Shown in pieces: positions 1 through 9,533 of a stretch of DNA of 36,662 bases; within the stretch, counting starts at the first letter, position 1; every line of letters starts with the position of its first letter. The position numbers and the translations under genes are program-made. Under the pieces are notes generated by a model. The model was given only the letters and a program-made list of their open reading frames with translations, searched no databases and was not told where the DNA came from. Origin of the DNA: JBGTIS01 sp041745535 (lineage in GTDB: Bacteria; Bacteroidota; Bacteroidia; Cytophagales; Cyclobacteriaceae); contig JBGTIS010000037.1 of assembly GCA_041745535.1 (NCBI GenBank), positions 1-36,662 of the forward strand, read 5' to 3'.

Positions 1-1818
1 ATCAGCATACCAATATCGGTAGTCATCAACCCTGCCAAATTGGGCGATGGCCTTCACAGCAGGCCCTGCTTTAAAGGAAGCATCTATCTCTCCCCGAAAA
101 CCTCTTCCATACACTTCATCCTGTTTGTAAAAACTCAGCTTTCCATTCAGCTCAAAGGCATCCAGGTTGGTATTTATATCAATATCACCGATTCGGGTTT
201 CTTTGTATTTCCATTCTTGCCGAGAAACAGACACGGTCCCAGTGTCCTGAATTTCGGTATCTGCTTCACTTATTTCTCCAGAAATGCTAATCAGCGACTT
301 TGCTGAGAATCCTTTGTCTTCCTCATTCATTAGCCCTAATAGCACTGCCACATCAAGTTGCAGTTCCTGATTAGTATGCTTAAACCTAATATCCTCAATG
401 GATATGGGATAATTAGCGGCCGTTTGCTCTTTACCATTGGCAAAGGACCAAAAACCGTTTCGCACATAAGGTTTCTCAGAAGCAATATGCAAATCAGTGA
501 AACTAATTTCTTTGAGTTGTACTTCAGAATTGCCATGGACACTCAATGTTCCATGCAGAATGGCTTCCGGCAGCAGTTTGCCATTTTTCTTGCTGATGAT
601 AATGGTAGAACTGGGAGCCAGATCTATTTCAGCAGCCAGCACAGAAGCTTTTAGGTGCCGCCCTGGTTGCAGCGCAAAGGTATACTCCGTTTCATCTGAC
701 TCCTGGGTTACAAAAGCTGAATAATTGACCGGATGATCGCGGCTTAGTAGGGGAATGTTCATTTGACCCTTAAATCCTGCCCCGCTGAGTTTGTTTTTTA
801 CCAAAACAATTCCCAGTGAATCCACTGAAAATGGCCAACCATTCAGCGAACCTTCTTCCCGATTAAAAAGCCTGGTCACTCCTATTCTGCCTGATACTCC
901 CTGCTTATCAATAATAAAACTCTCTACATCAATATATCTTCTTTTACCACCATCAGATAATTCTTTGAATAGTCCGATGCGAGCTCGACGGATATAGAAA
1001 CCTTCCCAGAGCTGCGCGTTATTTCCATACTGCTGCTGGTACTGTTTTGGGAATTTCATGCCTGTTGGATTTTTCAAGTCACTCATATCCAGGGTAACCT
1101 CCTGGGCTTTGAAACTTATACCCTGTAGGCTCGGCACCCTAAAGGTTGGAAGTGATACAGATATCATCAGAGCGTTCCAATCTGTGCTGTTTATTACAAA
1201 CGACGTTTCCAACATCCCCGGAATAGCTTCCCCATTATCATTTTCGGGAATGAGCAACTCCCGGTCAAACCTGATTTTGCCCTGAAGGTTAACCGACTTG
1301 AAACCATTACAATCAATAGCCACATAATTTTGCTCACCTTGGGAAGGAAGAATCAATTTGGTTTTTGGACCCAATGATAGTGTCTCCTCTTCTACCAGTG
1401 CCAGTTTAACTTCGTTAGAAGCGGATAGCCCACCCTGATGAAAGGCAATGTTACGAGCCGCAAAGGCAATACGCTTTCCGTCAGATTTAAACTGCAAAGA
1501 AACATAAGCATTAAAGAAAGCTCCTGAAGGAGTAAATCGAGCAGAATCTATGATTACCAAATATTCAAAACCGCCTATATTTTTCGTGATGCCAATGGGA
1601 AGACTGGCCAATTCAGATTCGCTTAGTTGTTGGGTAGTTTTGCCTTCTTCTATCAACTGGTCATGTAATTGGTGAATACGCTCAGAAAAGTTTTCCTCAT
1701 CAACTTTTGCATATATTGAAATACTAAGTGCTGATAACACCATCAGGCCAATGCTGCACCCTAACACTCTCCCTATTTGATTTTTCCAAGTTTTGTATAA
1801 TTTGCCTATCAAAGTCAT
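1..1818 (-). CDS. Very large exported protein, unknown function (C-terminus beyond left edge)
   Basis: The minus strand is open for 606 codons from an ATG at 1818 to the window edge, so only the N-terminal part is visible. Residues about 15-37 form one hydrophobic segment that could be an uncleaved signal anchor or signal peptide, followed by a Lys/Asp/Glu-rich stretch. The rest is a long run of alternating polar and hydrophobic residues with many short beta-strand-like stretches, as in large exported or envelope proteins of Cytophagales. I recognise no catalytic motif. The ATG lies 10 nt after the stop of the barrel gene at 1829, so the two are almost certainly co-transcribed, and the product probably works in the envelope with that barrel. 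Its function is not assigned. Confidence 0.8.
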   Translation of the reverse strand, partial: MTLIGKLYKTWKNQIGRVLGCSIGLMVLSALSISIYAKVDEENFSERIHQLHDQLIEEGKTTQQLSESELASLPIGITKNIGGFEYLVIIDSARFTPSGAFFNAYVSLQFKSDGKRIAFAARNIAFHQGGLSASNEVKLALVEEETLSLGPKTKLILPSQGEQNYVAIDCNGFKSVNLQGKIRFDRELLIPENDNGEAIPGMLETSFVINSTDWNALMISVSLPTFRVPSLQGISFKAQEVTLDMSDLKNPTGMKFPKQYQQQYGNNAQLWEGFYIRRARIGLFKELSDGGKRRYIDVESFIIDKQGVSGRIGVTRLFNREEGSLNGWPFSVDSLGIVLVKNKLSGAGFKGQMNIPLLSRDHPVNYSAFVTQESDETEYTFALQPGRHLKASVLAAEIDLAPSSTIIISKKNGKLLPEAILHGTLSVHGNSEVQLKEISFTDLHIASEKPYVRNGFWSFANGKEQTAANYPISIEDIRFKHTNQELQLDVAVLLGLMNEEDKGFSAKSLISISGEISEADTEIQDTGTVSVSRQEWKYKETRIGDIDINTNLDAFELNGKLSFYKQDEVYGRGFRGEIDASFKAGPAVKAIAQFGRVDDYRYWYAD

Positions 1819-1828
1819 ATGCCTGGTA

Positions 1829-3532
1829 TTAAAAGGTATATCCGTATCGAGCTGTAGCGGTCCATTCAAGAAAAGAGTGCTGCTGTTCCACTGGATAATT
1901 GTTTAGAAAATTTATGTTTAATGAAACCTGATGACTTTTCGCTGGAGAATAGCTGGTATTAAAGCGGGCAGTCATAACCCGGTTGGTAGCTAGCTTGTTG
2001 GTTATTACCTGATTCAATCCGGTAGAAAATGTGCCGCGCATTTTCTTTTCCATTAAACTTTTGTTGATAGAGAGCAAAGGCCCCCAGGTTGTGGTAGAAA
2101 TCAATCCTAATAAGTTATAATGAAGGTTGCCTCCAATGCTGATCGCCAGGTTCAACGGCACATAATTAATTCTGTAAGAAGCATTGTTGCTGTAGTAAAA
2201 TGATGCCTGCCGGGCGCTAAGGCTATCCTGGGTAGTTTCAGTTACTTGCTGGTAGGTTGAGCTTAGCACAATATTTCCCTTTCTTTCTTTGGTACCAAAG
2301 GCGTAGGACATCAGCAGGGAAGCATTCTGATTAACCTGATAGAAATTCAGTGAATCGAATTCAGTGGAAAAAAACGGGTCTGCTTGCGGCCGTATATTGG
2401 TAAAACTGGTAAAGTTAGAATAGGTGGTAGTAAATTGCCATCGGTCGGTTGGCAGCAAATTCGCGGTATAGTTGCTTACCCACCTGCGGGTTTGACTGAT
2501 ATCGGTTTGATCGAGGTTATTGTGCTGTATGCCGCCCTGAGCGTTTAGCTGAAGCCGATTTTGCCAGAATTGCCACCCTGCACCCAAGGTAATGTTTTCA
2601 AGATCATTGCTAAAAAAATAAGCGCCAAGGGTCTGATAGTCAGGATCTACCCGTTCATACCTTCCCTGTATAAATCCTTTATTGAGGGCCAATGTCAGAC
2701 CGCCTTTAAATGCCTGATGTGCTGTAGTAGATTCCCGCATGGGCATCAGCTTTGCCCCAATACGTTTAATGCCTGAGGGTTGGGAAACACGGGCGGCGGT
2801 CTGGTCACGGGTAAACAAACTGGTAGCCCATTCGGCATCCATAGTCAGGCGCTTTCCCAGTTGTTTTTTGGCAATCAAACTTAGCGCGGTATTCTGAGCG
2901 GGAAATACCGACAGGCTGTCTGGAACCTGGGGCAAAGAATTTTTGTCATCAGCAGCATAAAATACGATGGCATCTATTGAACCTTTCGCTGCACCATACC
3001 CTGTTTTTAAAGCCATACCCTGTCGCTGATATACCGGAGGCTTTGCCGCACCAGCTTGCGTGTCTGCCGCTACAGCCTTCTGAAAACGACCATACATGGC
3101 ATTGATACGGTATTTGCCTGGTGTTAATTCTAAACCGCCACCCAAAAATACATGTCCGTTCAGGGTATAAGCCGAATAGGTCAAACTATGATAACCCACA
3201 TAGGCCTTGGCCCACTTATAGGTAGGGCTGATGCCATAACGATTGAAAGGCTGTTGAAAATTTCCCTGATGGTTGGTATAGCTAAATGAAAGCGGCACGC
3301 TCCATCCATAAAGGTCTATATTCAGGTTGCCCGTGCCAATCCAGGTAAAAGGAGCACGACGAGAATTAATCCCTTTTACCGTATATCCCATAGCATTTAA
3401 CTGCACCCCACCTGAAATAGATACGGGTTTTTCCTTATCAATATTTTCTAAGTTTTGTGCCCGTACCCAATATGTTGGTATTACTAGAAATAACAAAAAA
3501 CCCAACAAGGGCAAGTTTAATTTACTGGCCAT
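1829..3532 (-). CDS. Outer-membrane beta-barrel protein, unknown substrate
   Basis: The protein has 567 residues. A signal peptide covers residues 1-25 (hydrophobic core, then RAQ just before the mature N-terminus). The remainder is rich in Tyr, Asn, Ser and alternating strands (for example SLTYSAYTLNGHVFLGGGLEL), and it ends in an aromatic residue (YGYTF), the usual C-terminal signature for BAM-dependent insertion. No plug domain or TonB box is visible, so it is not a SusC-type transporter. It is the first gene of a two-gene minus-strand unit with the giant exported protein, which starts 10 nt downstream. The AT-rich 550-nt gap upstream probably carries its promoter. Barrel identity is secure; the role is unknown. 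Confidence 0.8.
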   Translation of the reverse strand: MASKLNLPLLGFLLFLVIPTYWVRAQNLENIDKEKPVSISGGVQLNAMGYTVKGINSRRAPFTWIGTGNLNIDLYGWSVPLSFSYTNHQGNFQQPFNRYGISPTYKWAKAYVGYHSLTYSAYTLNGHVFLGGGLELTPGKYRINAMYGRFQKAVAADTQAGAAKPPVYQRQGMALKTGYGAAKGSIDAIVFYAADDKNSLPQVPDSLSVFPAQNTALSLIAKKQLGKRLTMDAEWATSLFTRDQTAARVSQPSGIKRIGAKLMPMRESTTAHQAFKGGLTLALNKGFIQGRYERVDPDYQTLGAYFFSNDLENITLGAGWQFWQNRLQLNAQGGIQHNNLDQTDISQTRRWVSNYTANLLPTDRWQFTTTYSNFTSFTNIRPQADPFFSTEFDSLNFYQVNQNASLLMSYAFGTKERKGNIVLSSTYQQVTETTQDSLSARQASFYYSNNASYRINYVPLNLAISIGGNLHYNLLGLISTTTWGPLLSINKSLMEKKMRGTFSTGLNQVITNKLATNRVMTARFNTSYSPAKSHQVSLNINFLNNYPVEQQHSFLEWTATARYGYTF

Positions 3533-4082
3533 CTATCGCTTATCCACCACTATATTATACAATTGAAAATAATAATAGGGCCCAAGTTAGGTAATACACC
3601 CTCTGTAAATTGGTGATATTGTACTTATGGCATTTGGGTGTAAGGTTTCAGAAAGATTTGAAATTTTTAGCTGAGAAATTGTTAATCCGTTATTACTATA
3701 ATTAGACAATAAGTGTATATAGCCTTAAAAAACCAAAATATAAACCTTAGCTTCTCTATAGCTTTTTAGGTTTTAGAGCAATAAGAATATTCACATTTTG
3801 TACAAAAAATTATTATTATAATTAAATTTATAACTTGTATTTTGTCAGTGTTTGTGTCAATTCTTTGAATGAGTTGCCGAATAGCCAGCATAAAAAAAAG
3901 CTTTTAATCGGAAAATATTTTTTTCAGTAGTTTAATTGGCAACCACAAAATTTTTGTGTCGTTTGAATTAAAAATGTTTGCTATTGGCATGGGGTAATTC
4001 TTGTAGATTCGCGGCTGTTTAGCTTATAGCAGGAAAAGGTTGATGAGATGGCCATTGCTTTGTTTAATAACTACCAGATTTT
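3533..4082. other. AT-rich intergenic region, no gene seen
   Basis: This gap of 550 nt separates the divergent barrel gene (minus) from the decayed efflux locus (plus). It is strongly AT-rich. I see no convincing ORF or RNA gene, and no promoter with both TTTG and TAnnTTTG boxes correctly spaced. The start codon available to the remnant at 4083 is GTG. Confidence 0.5.
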
Positions 4083-4396
4083 GTGAATAATCCTACCACA
4101 ACCCAGCGAAAACCTGAGTTAACCAGCCTCACCCTCTGGATTATGACTATTGGTTCGGGTATGGTAGTAGCCAATAATTATTATAATCAGCCTCTTTTGG
4201 GCAAAATAGCCGATACCTTTCAGGTTACCGAAGCAAAAGCGGGCAGCATTTCCGTACAATTATTGGCGGTCTGCTCAGTTCACTCTTATTGACCCTGGTC
4301 CTGGTTCCTTCGGCTTATATGACCATTGAAGGAGCTATTGGTAAAATAAGAAAACGCTTCAGAAAACAACGTACAGTAAAACCAAAAGCTGCTTAA
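4083..4396 (+). pseudogene. Chimeric efflux remnant: MFS permease 5' end joined to RND pump 3' end
   Basis: From a GTG at 4083 the first about 58 codons read as the N-terminus of an MFS permease, including TM1 and the family-like stretch VVANNYYNQPLLGKIADTF. The frame then runs to a stop at about 4292. In the next frame, from about 4255 to the TAA at 4394-4396, the sequence reads as the C-terminal end of an RND (AcrB/MexB-type) efflux permease: IIGGLLSSLLLTLVLVPSAY followed by a basic tail. The join is within about 10 nt of 4255, and no mobile element lies between the parts. This looks like a deletion that fused two neighbouring transporter genes and left neither functional. Confidence 0.75.
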
Positions 4397-4431
4397 GCAG
4401 ACAAATTTTCAGAAGTATGAAAAATGAGCAA

Positions 4432-4464
4432 CAGGTGCCTGCGTACGGCAGGCCCTGCTTGTTT
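4432..4464 (+). terminator. Hairpin with short T-run, probable terminator
   Basis: A 10-bp stem with one bulged T (arms 4432-4442 and 4448-4457, loop gtacg) is followed by cttgtttt. It lies about 35 nt after the stop of the RND remnant, where the terminator of the lost efflux operon would sit. Confidence 0.5.
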
Positions 4465-4568
4465 TAAAGTGTAACACCCGCAGCCATTGCCGACTGTATC
4501 ATTTTGAAACAATTATTTAACTGATTATATATGGCAGATTATATCCATCTGCATCAGGCAAAGAAAAA

Positions 4569-5182
4569 ATGAATAGCAAAGAAACAGACCACCAAAAGCG
4601 AACCCCGATCATCAGCCAGTCTTTTCAGCTTTTTCGCCGGTATGGGATCAGAAATATTACGATGGATGATATTTCTCAAAAAATGGGCATATCCAATAAA
4701 ACCATCTATAAATATTTTCATAACAAGGAAGACCTGCTGATTAGCTGCGTAGAAAAAGGAGGTGACAAATTCGAAATGTACATCGAATTATCAGTAGCCA
4801 TAAGAACCCCGTTATCAAAATCACGGAGATATTCCAGGTTATACTGAAAGAGCTGCCGGGGTATTCATTGCCTTATCTGTATGAGCTAAGTAAACATCCT
4901 GATACCCAACAAAAAATTCAGGAATACCAGCATCTTTTTATTTTCACTCATATTAAAACCTTGTATCAGGAAGCAAAAGCCAAAAAATTCATCAGAGAAG
5001 ATGTGGATATTGATCTGGTATGCACCCTTCAGTTTTACCTACTGGAAGCGTTTACTTTTGGCAGGCGGTCCGGAGAGTTAAGAAAAGACTTTGAAAATAT
5101 GTACAAGCACCTTATTCTTTTTAACATCAAAGGGTTTTTATCTGAAACACACATCCATCTGCTTGATGAAAAAATTGCCTGA
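4569..5182 (+). pseudogene. TetR/AcrR-family regulator, split by a one-base frameshift
   Basis: The N-terminal frame (4569-4847) carries a clear TetR_N helix-turn-helix: SFQLFRRYGIRNITMDDISQ followed by GISNKTIYKYFHNKEDLL. The frame changes near 4785-4789. One A lost from the AAA expected in gaaattatc would explain it, because from 4787 the other frame reads on without a break through HKNPVIKITEIFQVILKEL, LPYLYELSKHP and the C-terminal ligand-binding helices, to the TGA at 5180-5182. The repaired length is about 204 residues, normal for the family. It sits directly downstream of the wrecked efflux genes, which it probably once regulated. It is either a decayed gene or a read error; the second half has no good start of its own. 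Confidence 0.8.
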
Positions 5183-5311
5183 ACGATAAAACTGGCATTT
5201 TCACCGTCGCCAGTCGCGGGTCTAAAAATAAGTGAATATTGGTTTTTTATCTATACTTCCTGAAAATTCCATAAAAAAAATTAAATTGCATAGCACCCTA
5301 ATCTGTTTGCT

Positions 5312-5935
5312 ATGTTAACAATTAAATCTCCCCGCAGTAAAGCTTTTTTTATCATTATTTTCTATCTGGTGGCCGCCAGTGGCTGTGCCCAGGAAATTTC
5401 CAATAAAGAAGATCAGATTAATGCGGCTGTGCTGGCCGCGCCTGAAGAAATGCGTGCCGGCGCTACCGTACTGGGGTTTGACGCCAGCAACCAAGTTGTT
5501 ACCCTGCGCGAAGGTACCAACGAGCTGATCTGCCTGGCCGACGATCCTACCGCTCCCGGATTCAATGTAGCCTGTTATCATCAGGATCTGGAGCCCTTTA
5601 TGGCCCGGGGCAGGGCCCTGAAAGCAGAAGGAAAATCAGGCACTGAAATTTTCGACCTTCGTGAAAAAGAAGTAAAAGCCGCTACCCTGAAAATGCCCGA
5701 ACAACCTACTACCCTGCACATTCTGGCAGGTTCTGATGCTAAATACGATCCGGCTACCGGAAAAGCCCACGGGGCTGCTTACCGTTCAGTGGTATATATT
5801 CCTTATGCCACAGCAGCTTCTACCGGATTACCCACCAAACCGGTAGTACCGGGTGCTCCCTGGATTATGGACCCGGGTACTCACCGTGCCCATATTATGA
5901 TTACACCACCGGTTACGGAACAAAAACCACAGTAA
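5312..5935 (+). CDS. Predicted lipoprotein, unknown function
   Basis: The product has 207 residues with a type II signal peptide: basic start, hydrophobic core at 11-22 and lipobox ASGC with Cys25. The mature part has two further cysteines (Cys74, Cys88) that could pair in the periplasm, and a strand-rich C-terminal half with several His and Pro residues. I do not recognise the family. It opens the run of exported catabolic genes and lies 54 nt upstream of the amidohydrolase on the same strand, so co-transcription is likely. An accessory or substrate-binding role is inference only. Confidence 0.7.
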   Translation: MLTIKSPRSKAFFIIIFYLVAASGCAQEISNKEDQINAAVLAAPEEMRAGATVLGFDASNQVVTLREGTNELICLADDPTAPGFNVACYHQDLEPFMARGRALKAEGKSGTEIFDLREKEVKAATLKMPEQPTTLHILAGSDAKYDPATGKAHGAAYRSVVYIPYATAASTGLPTKPVVPGAPWIMDPGTHRAHIMITPPVTEQKPQ

Positions 5936-5989
5936 TCACAGCTGTATGCTGAGACCAATATTTTAATAATTTATAAGAAAAAGCGTAGT

Positions 5990-7105
5990 ATGAATTTTTC
6001 TGGTTACCACACTCATTTCTCCTGCTTTACTGTGGTATGGCTGGCTGTGGCTATTGTGCTTTTTCAGCACCGGGTACAGGCACAAACCAATCCGGAAGAG
6101 CTTTTATTGAAGAATTACCGGCCTGCATCCATTTATAAAGTTCCGGAAACCACGGTTGAAAAGGCCCGGTATCCGGTAATTGACATGCATGCGCATCCTT
6201 ACCCCAAAACACAAGAAGAAGTAGCTGAATGGGTAAAAACCATGGATGAGGTCGGCATCGACATTAGCGTGGTAATGACGTACAGCACGGGAAAAACCTT
6301 CGATTCGCTGTATCAGGTGTATGCACAATATCCTGATCGGTTTATCCTGTTCTGCGGATTTGACTATACCGGCTACGACCAGCCTGGCTTTGGCCCGGCG
6401 GCTGTGCGCGAACTGGAACGTTGTGTGCAGGTGGGCGCCCGGGGCGTAGGCGAACTGGGCGATAAAGGCAAAGGCCTGTTTTATTCCAAACCTGTACCGG
6501 CTTATGGCATGCACATCGACGACCCGCGCATGGCCCCGCTTATTGATAAATGTGGAGAGCTGGGCATTCCCATCAGCATTCATGTGGCAGAACCCATGTG
6601 GATGTATGCCCAAATGGATTCTACCAATGATGGCCTGATGAATGCCTACAAGTGGCGACTGGATAATCAGCCTGGTATTGTAGATCATGCCGGGATGATC
6701 CGTATTTTGGAAAACGCCGTAAAAAAACATCCGGATACCAAATTCGTTGCCTGCCATTATGCCAATTGCGCTTACGACCTGAGCATACTGGGTAAGTTGC
6801 TGGATCAGTACCCAAACCTGTACGCCGATATCGCGGCCCGTTATGGAGAAACCGCCCCCATTCCACGGTATGTAAACAAGTTTTTTACTACATATCAAGA
6901 CAGGCTGGTGTATGGCACCGACATGGGAACCAGTGAAGCCATGTACCGGATTACCTTCAGAATACTGGAAACCGAAGACGAGCACTTTTATAACCACGAA
7001 CATTTTAGCTACCATTGGCCGCTGTATGGCTACGGACTGCCCAAGCCGGTGCTGGAAAAAGTGTATCGGCAAAATGCATTAAGCATTCTGGGAAGAAAAA
7101 AATAG
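5990..7105 (+). CDS. Exported amidohydrolase-family (Amidohydro_2) metal hydrolase
   Basis: The 371-residue protein starts with a signal peptide ending VQAQ (about residue 32), so the mature enzyme is periplasmic. The TIM-barrel metal ligands of the amidohydrolase superfamily are visible: HxH at His67/His69 (IDMHAHP), His198 (SIHVAEP), His256 (ACHYAN) and Asp311 (YGTDMG). This pattern fits PF04909, whose members hydrolyse lactones or decarboxylate aromatic and related acids; the substrate cannot be read from the sequence. Most characterised members are cytoplasmic, so a secreted form beside two secreted sulfatases suggests that it processes a compound outside the inner membrane. The sulfatase gene follows after 73 nt. 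Confidence 0.85.
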   Translation: MNFSGYHTHFSCFTVVWLAVAIVLFQHRVQAQTNPEELLLKNYRPASIYKVPETTVEKARYPVIDMHAHPYPKTQEEVAEWVKTMDEVGIDISVVMTYSTGKTFDSLYQVYAQYPDRFILFCGFDYTGYDQPGFGPAAVRELERCVQVGARGVGELGDKGKGLFYSKPVPAYGMHIDDPRMAPLIDKCGELGIPISIHVAEPMWMYAQMDSTNDGLMNAYKWRLDNQPGIVDHAGMIRILENAVKKHPDTKFVACHYANCAYDLSILGKLLDQYPNLYADIAARYGETAPIPRYVNKFFTTYQDRLVYGTDMGTSEAMYRITFRILETEDEHFYNHEHFSYHWPLYGYGLPKPVLEKVYRQNALSILGRKK

Positions 7106-7178
7106 TTTTTAGAGAAGTGAAATTTCCTCTCATCCGGTAATTGTTTAACTTGAGGTTTTATTCTTAAAAAGCTGTATT

Positions 7179-8759
7179 ATGGAAAAAAAATCCTCCCTAT
7201 TTTTTGTTTTCTGTTTTTCTGTTATCGTTTTTTTTAGTGCCTGCCAACAACAAGAAACAACACCTCCTAACATTCTTTTTTGTATTGCCGACGATTCTTC
7301 TTTTCCCTTCATGGGCGCTTATGGCACTTCCTGGGTGAAAACTCCGGGCTTTGACCGGGTAGCCAGCGAAGGGCTTTTATTCAACAACGCCTATACCCCT
7401 AATGCCAAGTGCGCGCCTTCCCGGGCCTGTATTCTCACTGGCCGTAATTCATGGCAATTGGAACAAGCGGCAAATCATTCACCATACTTTCCGGCCAAGT
7501 TTAAAACCTATGCCGAAGCCTTAACGGAACAGGGTTACTTTGTAGGCTTTACAGCCAAAGGATGGGCACCTGGCGATCCCGGAGAAATCGATGGTAAAAA
7601 GCGTCAGCTCACTGGCATGCCTTTTAACCAGTTTACCACCACCCCGCCAGCCAATGAAATCTCTGATAACGATTATGCGACCAACTTTCAGCACTTTCTG
7701 GATAGCCTGCCGGATGACAAACCTTTCTGTTTTTGGTATGGCGCTACTGAGCCACACCGGGGTTACGAATATGGCGCAGGCATCAGAAAAGGGGGTAAAA
7801 AATTATCGGATATTGATCAGATTCCCGCCTTCTGGCCCGACAACGATTCGGTACGCACCGACATGCTCGACTATGCCTATGAGCTCGAGTATTTTGATCA
7901 GCACCTGGTAAAAATGCTGGATATGCTGGAAAAGGCAGGTAAACTGGAGAATACTCTGGTAGTGGTTACTGCTGATAACGGCATGCCTTTTCCCCGCATA
8001 AAGGGTCAGGCCTATGAGTTTTCCAATCATTTGCCGCTGGCCATTATGTGGAAAGAAAAGATCAAAAATCCGGGCCGGATAATAGATGACTTCATCAGTT
8101 TTACTGACTTCGCCCCCACTTTTCTGGAAGTAGCCGGCCTGAATACCGACACAGTAGGCATGCAGCCTGTACAGGGTAAAAGCCTGACCAGTATTTTCTT
8201 TTCAGAAAAAAAAGGCATAGTGGAACCAGAAAGAGACCATGTGCTGATTGGCAAAGAACGGCACGATGTAGGGCGGCCGCACGATTGGGGTTATCCGATT
8301 CGCGGTATTGTTAAAAATGATTTTTTGTACCTACATAATTTTGAACCCGGCCGCTGGCCTGTGGGTAATCCGGAAACCGGTTACCTGAATGTGGATGGCA
8401 GCCCCACGAAAACAGTGCTTATTCAGTCGCGCCACCAGGACGATACCAAAAAATACTGGCAATGGTCGTTTGGCAAAAGGGGAGAAGAAGAATTGTACAG
8501 CCTGGAAAATGATGCTGCCTGCGTGCGGAATCTGGCCATCGATCCGGAATACAATGAGATTATGGCTTCGCTGAAAAACCAGTTATTTGAAGAACTAAAA
8601 ACCCAGGGTGACCCACGCATGTTCGGAAAAGGGTATGTGTTTGATGAATATGAATACAGTGGAGCCGTTAAAGGTTTTTATGAAAGATACATGAGCGGCG
8701 AAAAGGTAGAAGCCAACTGGGTAAACAAATCTGACTTTGAGGAAAAACCTGCTCAGTAA
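7179..8759 (+). CDS. Sulfatase lipoprotein (family S1, Cys-type)
   Basis: The 526-residue protein carries a lipobox (FFSAC, Cys22), so it is an envelope-anchored lipoprotein. The sulfatase core follows directly: metal-binding IADDS (Asp38/Asp39) and the activation signature C78-A-P-S-R82-A-C-I-L-T-G88. Cys78 is the residue converted to formylglycine, and the Cys form in a Bacteroidota host implies the radical-SAM maturase anSME, which is not in this window. Further conserved parts are VVTADNGMPFPR (metal site) and the C-terminal subdomain with ENDAACVRNLA. The context right after the motif (SWQLEQAANH) resembles sulfatases acting on glycans, but the substrate is not decidable. Confidence 0.92.
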   Translation: MEKKSSLFFVFCFSVIVFFSACQQQETTPPNILFCIADDSSFPFMGAYGTSWVKTPGFDRVASEGLLFNNAYTPNAKCAPSRACILTGRNSWQLEQAANHSPYFPAKFKTYAEALTEQGYFVGFTAKGWAPGDPGEIDGKKRQLTGMPFNQFTTTPPANEISDNDYATNFQHFLDSLPDDKPFCFWYGATEPHRGYEYGAGIRKGGKKLSDIDQIPAFWPDNDSVRTDMLDYAYELEYFDQHLVKMLDMLEKAGKLENTLVVVTADNGMPFPRIKGQAYEFSNHLPLAIMWKEKIKNPGRIIDDFISFTDFAPTFLEVAGLNTDTVGMQPVQGKSLTSIFFSEKKGIVEPERDHVLIGKERHDVGRPHDWGYPIRGIVKNDFLYLHNFEPGRWPVGNPETGYLNVDGSPTKTVLIQSRHQDDTKKYWQWSFGKRGEEELYSLENDAACVRNLAIDPEYNEIMASLKNQLFEELKTQGDPRMFGKGYVFDEYEYSGAVKGFYERYMSGEKVEANWVNKSDFEEKPAQ

Positions 8760-8831
8760 AAAGGAGCAGGATTGCCCGGAAGTAAATATTTAACCGCAAA
8801 CTGGTATGCTTTGATGTGCGTAAAAGTATTT

Positions 8832-9394
8832 TCAGCATGAATTTGTATTGGACGCATTCATTTCACCGTCAGCCATTCCTGTTAATACTTCCGCGGGAGC
8901 TTTCAAATACGTTTTCATTTTACTGGCTTTATTGATGTCTATTTTCATGTCCAATGGACCAACGCCAATGGTAAATAAATCTTCGCGGCCGGCCTGAACA
9001 AACTGAGCTTTGAGCTCCGCATTGTCTCTGATATCTGACAGTATGAAAGTGCTGAGCCTGTCTATTTCCAGATATTTTTTATCGATGGCCTGTATACCCC
9101 AGGTTTCACGTAACCGTTCTCCTTCCGGCGTGCCGTCCATGGTGATAAATAAAAAAGTTTTGATAACAAGCTTGTCCTTTATCAGGTCGAAAGCCAGATA
9201 ACCAACTTTGAAGTTTTTCAGCCGATATTCGATAAGGATTTGTCCATTCACTTTTTGTGTTTTCAAATTATCAAATGCGGCAAACAGGTAAAAGTGCAAC
9301 AGTGGTGTGCTGATACAATCTATTCTTTCTTTTAGCCTGTTCAGTGCATGCGACTGAATGTAAACCTTAAGGAATAATTTATATTTTTATACAT
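8832..9394 (-). pseudogene. Conserved hypothetical protein, frame broken near its start
   Basis: A coherent minus-strand frame runs from 9386 to the stop at 8832 (about 184 codons). It has no ATG; the only internal start is a TTG at 9299. The upstream part reads well as protein (YIQSHALNRLKERID). An ATG at 9394 lies one base out of frame, separated only by an A5 tract (T 9384-9388 on the plus strand). One more A there would give a 187-residue protein beginning MYKKYKLFLK. I therefore read it as a gene broken by one base in a homopolymer, or a sequencing error. The SHALxRLxER stretch resembles the N-terminal region of small uncharacterised Bacteroidota proteins. It points against its neighbours, and its function is unknown. 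Confidence 0.55.
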
Positions 9395-9533
9395 TTATTA
9401 TGCGGCAATTCGGTTGTATTTACAAACACCATATGCTGTTCTTTTCAGCATGTTTTCACCTCCGAATTGATAAAAAATCTGTTATATTGTAACCAAAACT
9501 CTGATTTAATTACTTAAAGTTGCTACCAGGCTG

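Noticed and set aside
6104..7072. 322-codon minus-strand ORF opposite the amidohydrolase
   Set aside because: It is fully antisense to a gene with clear metal-ligand motifs; its translation has no recognisable domain and is rich in His, Ile and Arg, as expected from a shadow frame.
8748..8770. Hairpin cctgctc/gagcagg over the stop of the first sulfatase
   Set aside because: No T-run follows, and the stem includes coding sequence; too weak to call a terminator.
9433..9451. Short atgctg/cagcat hairpin in the gap before the FG-GAP gene
   Set aside because: Only a 6-bp stem and no clear T-tract; not supported as a terminator or RNA element.
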